From Phycisphaera mikurensis NBRC 102666 (GTDB lineage: Bacteria > Planctomycetota > Phycisphaerae > Phycisphaerales > SM1A02): DNA of 11,175 bases. The notes beneath the pieces were generated by a model that was not told the origin of the DNA, did not search any database, and worked only from the letters and a program-made list of their open reading frames with translations. Of this stretch, positions 5,460-11,175 are shown one piece after another (position 1 is the first letter of the stretch; each line of letters starts with the position of its first letter). Position numbers and translations under genes: made by a program. Where the stretch lies: contig CAMBSR010000053.1 of assembly GCA_945870475.1 (NCBI GenBank), positions 1 through 11,175 on the forward strand, given 5' to 3'.

Positions 5460-6947
5460 ATGCTCCCCCCCCGCGCGGACAACGACCGGGTCGGCACTGG
5501 CCTTGCATGGGGCGTGGTCTTCTCGTTGTGCTTCCACATGGTGCTCTTCTCGCCGCAGCTGGCGTTCCAGCTGATGGGGCAGCTGAAGCCCGCGGAGAGC
5601 GAGCCCGAGAAGGCCAAGGAGAAGGAGAAGGGCAAGGATCCGAACAAGCCCGACGCGCAGAAGACCCCCGAGGAGCGCAAGAAGGAAGAGGAAGAGCGCA
5701 AGCAGGCGGAGGCGAATCCCGAGGCGAAGAAGAAGTCCGCCGCGCAGCAGCCGCCGGAGCCGCCGCAGCCGGAATTGCAGCCCTTGCTGACGCCGACGCC
5801 CTCGCCCGCAATGCCCGATGTCGAAGACGTTGCCATCGGCCAGGACGACGGCGATTCGATGAGCGTGGTGATCATCGGCCGCGAGGACTACGAGGAACAC
5901 ATGGCCCGCCAGAGCGTGGTGGCGCAGGCCGGCTTCCGGATGAGCGATGCCGGCGGCAACGGCGAGCAGGACTACGGCCGCGGAACCGAGGGCAACGCGG
6001 GCGGCGGCGGCGGCGGCGCACCGAATGCGCAGTCGAACACCACGACGGCTACCACGGCAGGCGCGCCGGTTGCACCGGAAGCCACGCGCATCGCCAGCGC
6101 TCCGCCCGCACCGAAGCCGCCCGAGGAGCCGAAGCCCGAGGAAGCCCCGAAGCCACCCGAGCAGCCGCCCGCGGTCGTCGCGGAAGCGACGCCGAAGCCC
6201 GTCCCGCCGGTGCCGCCGACCACCACCACGCCGGTGAACGAACCGCCGCAGCCCGCGCCGCCCACGCCCACCGTGCCGGTGACGGCGAACCCCGAAGCAG
6301 AACCGAACCCACCCCTCGAGGCGCCCCGCGATCCGAAGGTGCAGCCGCCGGTGGAGCCGAAGCCAGCCCCGCCACCGCCGGCACCGGAGCCGGTGAAGCA
6401 GCCCACTCCCACGGTGCCGCTCGAACCGAAGCCCGCACCGCCGCCACCCGCGAACCAGCCGCCGAAGGCTCCGGAAGGCGGCGGCATCGCATCCACCGAA
6501 CGACCGAAGACCGACGCCAAGGAGAAGGCTCCGGGCGAATCCGGCAAGGCCGGCGGCAAGGGCCCGTCCACGGTGCCCGGCACCGGCGGCAAGGGCGAGC
6601 TGAAGGACCTCGAGAGCCCCGCCACCAGCCTCACCGAAGTGGATCCGAAGCTCTGGAAGAACGGCCGCCTGGTGGCCGCGCAGGGCATCACGCTCAAGCC
6701 GCGCGAGCCGCGCTTCACCACGCTCCAGACCGTGAGCCAGCTGCCGAGCTGCCGTCCACCGGTGGTCTCGCTCACCTTCGACCGCACCGGAAGCTGCGTC
6801 GACGTCTTCTTCAACCTGCCCACGGGCGACCCGGAGATCGACGGCGTGATCAAGAACTCCCTGTTCTTCTGGCGCGCCGCCGGCAAGAAGATCGACTCGC
6901 TCAAGGAAGGCGAGAAGGTCCGCGTGACGCTGCGGCTGCTGCTCTGA
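5460..6947 (+). CDS. Proline-rich TonB/TolA-like energy transducer
   Basis: A 495-residue protein with TonB/TolA architecture: a membrane anchor, a long extended periplasmic linker and a small carboxy-terminal domain. The anchor is at about residues 12-38 and holds Ser22 and His26 at the S-x3-H spacing that is functional in the TonB and TolA membrane helices. Residues 43-92 are Lys/Glu-rich, TolA-like. A short non-repetitive block at 118-162 (SVVIIGREDYEEHMARQSV) interrupts low complexity, followed by a Gly run. Residues 217-340 are Pro-rich (KP/EP repeats), able to span the periplasm. The last 105 residues, ending GDPEIDGVIKNSLFFWRAAG and VRVTLRLLL, resemble the TonB domain that touches outer-membrane receptors; Cys431 and Cys446 could form a disulfide. 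It is about twice the E. coli TonB length. The ATG follows the exbD-like stop by 9 bp without a ribosome site. Its partner receptors are unknown, and a Tol-like role is an alternative. Confidence 0.82.
   Translation: MLPPRADNDRVGTGLAWGVVFSLCFHMVLFSPQLAFQLMGQLKPAESEPEKAKEKEKGKDPNKPDAQKTPEERKKEEEERKQAEANPEAKKKSAAQQPPEPPQPELQPLLTPTPSPAMPDVEDVAIGQDDGDSMSVVIIGREDYEEHMARQSVVAQAGFRMSDAGGNGEQDYGRGTEGNAGGGGGGAPNAQSNTTTATTAGAPVAPEATRIASAPPAPKPPEEPKPEEAPKPPEQPPAVVAEATPKPVPPVPPTTTTPVNEPPQPAPPTPTVPVTANPEAEPNPPLEAPRDPKVQPPVEPKPAPPPPAPEPVKQPTPTVPLEPKPAPPPPANQPPKAPEGGGIASTERPKTDAKEKAPGESGKAGGKGPSTVPGTGGKGELKDLESPATSLTEVDPKLWKNGRLVAAQGITLKPREPRFTTLQTVSQLPSCRPPVVSLTFDRTGSCVDVFFNLPTGDPEIDGVIKNSLFFWRAAGKKIDSLKEGEKVRVTLRLLL
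6108..6479 (+). repeat. Proline-rich repeat tract in the TonB-like gene
   Basis: This stretch encodes residues 217-340, dominated by Pro with Lys, Glu, Ala and Thr. Units such as PKPPE recur, and EPKPAPPPPA occurs exactly twice (residues 299-308 and 322-331). The matching DNA repeats are diverged at synonymous positions, so the repetition is kept at protein level rather than being a recent duplication. Confidence 0.75.
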
Positions 6948-6959
6948 AGAAGTACGCGC

Positions 6960-7751
6960 TTAGGTGCGCTCGAGCCGCGCGCGCCACGTGTCCAGCGTGA
7001 CGTGCTCGCTCAGGTCGTACCAGAGCGGGGTCACGGTCACCGCGCGGGTCATCAGGAGCTCGACGTCCGTGCCCTCGGCGGTATGGAAGAACTCCATGCC
7101 GTTGCCGCTGGGCCAGTAGTAGGTGCGACCGTCCGGGGACTCGCGGCGCTCGTAGCCGTCGATGCCCGCGGAGACGTTCATCGGCGCCACGCGGATGGGC
7201 GGCATGGGCGCGTCGGGGCTCTCGGTGCGCGGCACGTTCACGTTCATCACGCGGTGCGCGTCGAGCGGATGCTCGAGGATGCGGTCGATGGCCACGCGCG
7301 CGATCTGCGCACCGCGCGCGTAGTCGGTGCGGCTGCGATCGCCGAGGTGCAGGCTCACGGCAATCGACGGAATGCCGAGGAACGCCCCCTCCACGGCCGC
7401 GCCCACGGTGCCCGAGTAGATCACGTTGATGCCCACGTTGGCGCCCGCGTTCATGCCGCTGATCACGAGGTCGGGCCGCGCGCCCGGGCCGTACCACTCC
7501 TGCCAGAGCGCGCGTGCGCCGAGCTTCACGCAGTCGGCCGGGCGGCCCTCCACCGCAATGCCGCGCATGCGCGGGTTGGCCTGCACCTCGCGCACCATGA
7601 GCGGGTGATAGAAGGTGATGCCGTGGCTCGAGGCGCTCTGCATGCCGGCCGGAGCCACCACGCGGATCTCGCCGAGGCCCTGGATGGCGTCGAAGAGCGC
7701 CGCAATGCCGGGTGCGTCGATGCCGTCGTCGTTGGTGAGGAGGATTCGCAT
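6960..7751 (-). CDS. surE: 5'/3'-nucleotidase SurE
   Basis: SurE is a metal-dependent phosphatase acting on nucleoside 5'- and 3'-monophosphates (and in some bacteria on short polyphosphate), linked to stress and stationary-phase survival. The 263-residue product has the family's usual length. The start MRILLTNDDGIDAPG places the metal-binding Asp8-Asp9 exactly where expected; Ser39/Ser41 in MQSASSHGIT and Asn101 in SGMNAGANVG complete the metal site. GRPADCVKLG at 69-78 is the substrate-loop signature, and YSGTVGAAVEGAFLGIPSIA follows as in the family. The ATG lies 20 bp after the glycosyltransferase stop on the same strand, with no ribosome site, so the two are probably cotranscribed with SurE second. 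The stop is only 12 bp from the stop of the convergent TonB-like gene, leaving no room for a separate terminator. In proteobacteria surE often neighbours pcm and nlpD; that context is absent. Confidence 0.95.
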   Translation of the reverse strand: MRILLTNDDGIDAPGIAALFDAIQGLGEIRVVAPAGMQSASSHGITFYHPLMVREVQANPRMRGIAVEGRPADCVKLGARALWQEWYGPGARPDLVISGMNAGANVGINVIYSGTVGAAVEGAFLGIPSIAVSLHLGDRSRTDYARGAQIARVAIDRILEHPLDAHRVMNVNVPRTESPDAPMPPIRVAPMNVSAGIDGYERRESPDGRTYYWPSGNGMEFFHTAEGTDVELLMTRAVTVTPLWYDLSEHVTLDTWRARLERT

Positions 7752-7771
7752 GGTGTTTCGTGCGGAGGGAT

Positions 7772-8998
7772 TCATTGATCGGTGGGCTCGAGGACGTACG
7801 CACGCCCGCCCCACCGGACCGGAGTTCGTGAGGCCAGGTCGCGTGCGCCTTCGGAGAAGATGCCCGCCACGGAGATAGCGGCGCCCGGGAAGAAGATGGC
7901 GCTCCAGACGGGGAACTGCGCAACGCGATAGACCCCGGCAAGCGTCAGCAGGCGCACGAGCGGCGCGGCGACGCCGACGACGATGGCACCCACGGCAAAT
8001 GCGCGCGCACCTTCGTCGAGCGCGCGCCCGTCGAGGAGCGCCACCGCCGCCAGCACCACCGACGCCGTCCGCAGCACCGGCAGCACCAGCACGATGGCCA
8101 GGATCTGCCGCGCCTCGGAACGCAGCCGGCGCGGGTTGCGGTAGCAGCTCTCGATGTAGATCCGCTTCCAGCCCGTGGTGAACGCCTTCCACGAGTCGTA
8201 CATGGAGACCCGCAGCATGCCGCCCGACACGGCGACCGCCTGCGGGATGCGCGCCTTGCGCATGCGCCGCGCGAAGCCGAGGTCCTCAAGAAGATCGTCC
8301 TTCACGGCCGCATGCCCGCCCATGGCCTCGTAGGCCGCGCGGTCGAAGAGCATGAACTGCCCGTTGGCGAACGGACGTCGCCACCTGTTCGCGTTGATGC
8401 GGCTGATGGGGAACCGCTTGAGCAGCATGAGGCTCGTGACCGGCTGCACGAGGAGCTCGAACCAGTGGTCGTGCGTGGGCGCGCTGAAGAGGGAGAGCAT
8501 CTTCACCGCACGGGCGCGCATCATGGAGACGGAAGCACGCAGGAGCTGCGGGTCGAAACGCGTGTCCGCGTCCGCGAAGAGGAGCAGCTCGCCGCGCGCG
8601 TGCGACGCGCCCACGCGCGCCGCGTTGCACTTGCCCGCCCAGTCATCGGGGCAGGACGCGTTGTCCACGATCCGCAGCCGCGGGTCGGCAGCGGCGATGG
8701 GCTCCAGCGCGGCGCGCGTGCCGTCGGTGCAGCGGTCGAGCACGAAGACTACGTCGAGGCCCGGATAGTCAGACGCCAGCACGCTGCGGGCGCAGGCGGC
8801 GGCCACGCGCTGCTCGTTGTGCGCGGGGATGACCACGGTCATCGTGGGCAGTTCGGCCGGGACATTGCGAAGCGCGTCTGCCAGGAAGGGGGTGGCGCGC
8901 CACTCACGGAACGAACGGAACGCGAACACCATCCAGACGATGCACTCGCCCGCGGAGGCGATGGCAAGGAGCGTGGAAACGGTGACGAGCGGGTCCAT
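7772..8998 (-). CDS. Family-2 membrane glycosyltransferase (HpnB/CrtQ-like)
   Basis: A GT-A fold glycosyltransferase that moves a sugar from a nucleotide donor to a membrane acceptor. The 408-residue product begins with a membrane anchor (residues 5-28). The catalytic domain shows TVVIPAHNE at 54-62, the donor-binding acidic residue in FVLDRCTDGT, the metal-binding DAD at 143-145 in LLLFADADTRFDP, a DD at 234-235 and ED at 239-240 before LGFARRMRKA, and GWKR at 276-279 in place of the usual QxxRW. Three membrane segments follow at about 299-321, 335-355 and 365-384. The final VRWGGRAYVLEP resembles the end of hopanoid- and carotenoid-associated glycosyltransferases. These features resemble HpnB and CrtQ, but no hopanoid or carotenoid gene is in the window, so the acceptor is unknown. 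The ATG at 8998 is chosen because the family starts close to the first membrane helix; ATGs at 9061 and 9094 would add low-similarity residues. Probable operon with surE. Confidence 0.85.
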   Translation of the reverse strand: MDPLVTVSTLLAIASAGECIVWMVFAFRSFREWRATPFLADALRNVPAELPTMTVVIPAHNEQRVAAACARSVLASDYPGLDVVFVLDRCTDGTRAALEPIAAADPRLRIVDNASCPDDWAGKCNAARVGASHARGELLLFADADTRFDPQLLRASVSMMRARAVKMLSLFSAPTHDHWFELLVQPVTSLMLLKRFPISRINANRWRRPFANGQFMLFDRAAYEAMGGHAAVKDDLLEDLGFARRMRKARIPQAVAVSGGMLRVSMYDSWKAFTTGWKRIYIESCYRNPRRLRSEARQILAIVLVLPVLRTASVVLAAVALLDGRALDEGARAFAVGAIVVGVAAPLVRLLTLAGVYRVAQFPVWSAIFFPGAAISVAGIFSEGARDLASRTPVRWGGRAYVLEPTDQ

Positions 8999-9113
8999 CG
9001 TGGCGCGCGGGAACGCGCAGGGCAAGGCTACCGCGTTCGTGCGACTCGGGACGTGCGGCATCGGAGAGCGCCGCAACGCCGGGATCGCCCGCACGCGATC
9101 GCGGCCGCACGGC

Positions 9114-9119
9114 TACGAT
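9114..9119 (+). promoter_or_regulatory. Putative -10 hexamer (TACGAT) for the lol operon
   Basis: TACGAT lies 9 nt before the TTG start of the permease gene, inside the 130-bp gap to the divergent glycosyltransferase. A transcription start about 7 nt downstream would leave a leader of some 3 nt. No -35 consensus or ribosome site is seen. On the other strand a weaker TAGCCT at 9030-9025 could serve the glycosyltransferase operon but is too poor to list separately. Confidence 0.35.
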
Positions 9120-9128
9120 GAATCCACT

Positions 9129-10787
9129 TTGGGCGCCTACATCCAGCTCCTCGTCCGCCGCTACCTCTCCTCGCGGACCATCCCGTTGATCGCGGTGGCC
9201 GCGGTGGCGCTCTGCGTGGCGCTGGTGGTGATCGTGGTGAGCGTGATGAGCGGCTTCCTCGACAACCTCCGCAGCTCCGGGCGCACCCTCGTGAGCGACG
9301 TGGCGGTGAGCTGCCAGATCCAGGGCATTCCGTATTACCGCGAACTCATCGCCGACATCGAGAAGCTCCCAGGCGCCGCCGCGGCCACGCCGCTGGTGGA
9401 CACCTTCGGCCTGATCCGGATGCCCTACCCCGACGGGCCCAGCAAGGACGTGGCGACCGCACAGGTCTGGGCCATCGAGCCCGAGAGCTTCTCGCGCGTC
9501 ACGGAATTCGACCGCACCATCTGGTGGAAGCCGGCCTCCTCTCCTGCGGAGGCGCTGGCCATGGGCGAGGACGACCCGCGCCGGGCGATGGACGCCACGC
9601 AGTATGAGAACGCCAAGGTGCTCCGGGACCGCGCCACCGGCAAGCCCGGCGCCCTCCTCGGGATGCACGTCTCCCACCGGGTCAACGAGCGCCAGCGCGA
9701 CGGCAGCTACCGCCCATCGTCCTCCTCGTGGTGGATGCCCAACCATGAGATCACCGTGACACTGGTGCCGATCAGCGAGAAGGGCACCATTTCCCAGTCC
9801 AACAGCCGCGTCTTCAAGGTCGTCAACGAGGTGGTGTCTGGGGTCTTCCAGGTGGACAGGAACCGCATCTTCATCCCGCTGAAGGATGGGCAGGAGCTCC
9901 TCCGCCTGGATGAGGCGCCGGTGGTGGACACCTCCGCCGAGCCCAATGCTGACGGCAGTTATCCGGTGATTGGCCGTTCGCCGGCGCGCGCCACGCAGAT
10001 CCTGGTGCGCGCGAAAGAAGGCGTGACCCCGCAGGAACTGAAGGCCCAGATCGTGGACGCATACGAGCAGTTCTGGCTGCAGCGCGCCGCCGACCGCACG
10101 GTGAGCATCAAGCCGCCCCGCCCGGAATCGGTCTCCATCATGACCTGGGAGCAGCGTCTCCGTGACATCATCGGGCCCGTGGAGAACGAGCGCCAGATGA
10201 TGCGCATCCTGTTCTCCATCACCTACCTGGTCTGCGCAGGACTGATCCTCGCCATCTTCTGGTCGATCGTCAGCGAGAAGACCCGCGACATCGGCATCCT
10301 GCGCGCGGCGGGCGCGAGCCGCACGGGCGTCATGGCGATCTTCCTCTGCTACGGTCTGGCGATCGGCGTGGCGGGTTCGTTGCTGGGAGTTGGCCTCGCG
10401 TGGCTCGTCATCCACAACATCAACGCGATCCACGCGGCAATCGGGAATGACGCGCCCGCGTGGCTCTACGCCACGTTCTTCATGTTGGCCCTCGGCGCGC
10501 TCGGCCTCACGGTGCGCGCGGCCCTCCGCTCGAGCGCGCTTGGCGTCCTTCTCTGGGTGGTGGCCACGCTGGCGCTCGCCGCCATCGGCACCGGGCTCGT
10601 CTTCCACCGCGGGTTCCTGATGTGGGACCCGGCCGTCTACTACTTCGCCAGCATCCCCAGCCAGATCGACTGGGTGAACGCTTGGATAACCTTCGTCGCC
10701 GCCATCCTCTTCAGCGTGCTCGGCGCCGCCGTGCCCGCCGCGCGCGCCGCCGACATCGACCCGGTCCGCGCGCTCCGCTACGAATGA
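9129..10787 (+). CDS. LolC/LolE-like lipoprotein-releasing ABC transporter permease (FtsX family)
   Basis: The membrane subunit of a LolCDE-type exporter, which extracts lipoproteins from the inner membrane for delivery to the outer membrane by LolA. The 552-residue product starts with the Lol signature LLVRRYLSSRTIP, then membrane segment 1 (about 18-39) leading into VVSVMSGFLDNL. A periplasmic domain covers roughly 45-340. The FtsX domain follows: a segment at 358-378, the cytoplasmic coupling stretch EKTRDIGILRAAGASRTGVM at 383-402, a segment at 403-423, and the last segment at 520-538 ending in AARAADIDPVRALRYE, a classic LolC/E terminus. Two more hydrophobic stretches (445-463 and 470-492) lie between the third and last segments and are not in standard four-segment LolC/E. 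TTG at 9129 is the only reasonable start: the frame has no nearby ATG or GTG and a -10 box sits 9 nt upstream. Only one permease gene is seen, so a homodimeric LolF/LolE-like arrangement with the following ATPase is likely. Confidence 0.87.
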   Translation: MGAYIQLLVRRYLSSRTIPLIAVAAVALCVALVVIVVSVMSGFLDNLRSSGRTLVSDVAVSCQIQGIPYYRELIADIEKLPGAAAATPLVDTFGLIRMPYPDGPSKDVATAQVWAIEPESFSRVTEFDRTIWWKPASSPAEALAMGEDDPRRAMDATQYENAKVLRDRATGKPGALLGMHVSHRVNERQRDGSYRPSSSSWWMPNHEITVTLVPISEKGTISQSNSRVFKVVNEVVSGVFQVDRNRIFIPLKDGQELLRLDEAPVVDTSAEPNADGSYPVIGRSPARATQILVRAKEGVTPQELKAQIVDAYEQFWLQRAADRTVSIKPPRPESVSIMTWEQRLRDIIGPVENERQMMRILFSITYLVCAGLILAIFWSIVSEKTRDIGILRAAGASRTGVMAIFLCYGLAIGVAGSLLGVGLAWLVIHNINAIHAAIGNDAPAWLYATFFMLALGALGLTVRAALRSSALGVLLWVVATLALAAIGTGLVFHRGFLMWDPAVYYFASIPSQIDWVNAWITFVAAILFSVLGAAVPAARAADIDPVRALRYE

Positions 10788-10803
10788 ACGCGCGAAGAAC
10801 CCC

Positions 10804-11175
10804 ATGAACACCCAGCCGCACAGCCCAGTCCACCGCCCGAAGCTGAGCGTCCTCGACGACGCCCTGCTCTCGGCGCACGACGTGCACCGCACGTACCGCA
10901 TGGGCCGCGTGGAGGTGCCGGTGCTGAAGGGCGCCTCCATCTCCGTGAAGCCCGGCGAGTGGGTGGCCATCCTCGGTTCGAGCGGAAGCGGCAAGAGCAC
11001 CCTGCTCCACCTCCTCGGCGGCCTCGACCGCGCGGATGCCGGCCACGTGGTATTCCGGGGCGAGCACATCAGCGCATTCTCGTCACGGCGCCTCGATCGC
11101 TACCGCAACGAGCACGTGGGCTTCGTCTTCCAGTTCTATCACCTGCTGCCCGAACTGACGGTGCTCGAGAACACG
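10804..11175 (+). CDS. lolD: LolD-like ABC transporter ATPase (partial, runs off the right edge)
   Basis: The ATPase that drives the Lol permease at the cytoplasmic face of the inner membrane. The 124 visible residues show a Walker A motif GSSGSGKST at 58-66, followed by LLHLLGGLDRADAGHV, and the Q-loop at Gln110 in VGFVFQFYHLLPELTVLEN; the HLLPELTVLEN pattern is characteristic of the LolD/MacB branch. The ABC signature, Walker B and switch His lie beyond the window. The amino end carries about 24 residues before SAHDVHRTYRMG, longer than E. coli LolD; the ATG is 16 bp after the permease stop with only a weak GAAGAA upstream. Placement after a LolC/E-like permease supports LolD over MacB or FtsE, though without the rest of the protein a general lipoprotein or peptide exporter cannot be excluded. 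Confidence 0.87.
   Translation, partial: MNTQPHSPVHRPKLSVLDDALLSAHDVHRTYRMGRVEVPVLKGASISVKPGEWVAILGSSGSGKSTLLHLLGGLDRADAGHVVFRGEHISAFSSRRLDRYRNEHVGFVFQFYHLLPELTVLENT

Noticed and set aside
5965..6485. Repetitive DNA in the TonB-like gene as a possible CRISPR array or tandem satellite
   Set aside because: Repeats are irregular proline/glycine codon runs with synonymous drift, with no constant repeat or spacer length.
5972..6904. A Gly/Ser-rich 310-codon frame on the minus strand, looking like a structural glycine-rich protein
   Set aside because: It is the antisense of the proline codons of the TonB-like linker (CCG becomes CGG or GGC), which creates glycine runs automatically.
6948..6959. 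A possible terminator between the convergent tonB-like and surE genes
   Set aside because: The gap is only 12 bp, with no inverted repeat or T-run that I can see.
8904..11069. A 721-codon open frame on the minus strand opposite the Lol permease and ATPase
   Set aside because: Same shadow composition; both genes beneath it have clear family motifs in the plus-strand frame.

Overview
The window is strongly GC-rich, and third codon positions are almost all G or C, so long shadow frames run opposite nearly every real gene. It comes from a diderm bacterium that makes lipid A: it has LpxI (the LpxI route rather than LpxH), a LolCDE-type lipoprotein exporter, and an ExbD/TonB-like envelope energy-transduction pair. 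The combination of LpxI, a HpnB/CrtQ-like glycosyltransferase next to surE, a proline-rich TonB-like protein and many starts without a Shine-Dalgarno sequence suggests Planctomycetota, possibly Phycisphaerae. That placement is an inference from memory of gene content, not from a search.

Layout, left to right. The end of an unrecognised plus-strand gene overlaps lpxI by 4 bp. lpxI is followed after 2 bp by a TlyA/FtsJ-type RNA methyltransferase that lacks the usual S4 domain. Next comes gyrA (DNA gyrase subunit A) with its own apparent promoter. gyrA ends at a perfect 21-bp inverted repeat shared with a convergent minus-strand gene for a small STAS-domain protein. That gene is divergent, across about 110 bp, from a plus-strand pair: an ExbD/TolR-like protein and a long proline-rich TonB-like protein. 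This pair converges, with only 12 bp between stops, on a minus-strand operon of a family-2 glycosyltransferase followed by surE. Divergent from the glycosyltransferase, across 130 bp, are a LolC/LolE-like permease and the LolD-like ATPase, which runs off the right edge.

Most genes serve the cell envelope: lipid A precursor hydrolysis, lipoprotein release to the outer membrane, energy coupling between the membranes, and a membrane glycosyltransferase. The exceptions are gyrA, the RNA methyltransferase, surE and the STAS protein. No RNA gene, insertion sequence, CRISPR array or attachment site was seen, and no gap between genes exceeds about 130 bp. I found no convincing new multi-gene system. 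The points most worth checking are the repeated pattern of TAnnnT hexamers only 6-10 nt before start codons (possible leaderless mRNAs), the perfect hairpin between gyrA and the STAS gene, the ExbD/TonB pair without an adjacent ExbB, the S4-less TlyA homologue, and the extra hydrophobic segments in the Lol permease.
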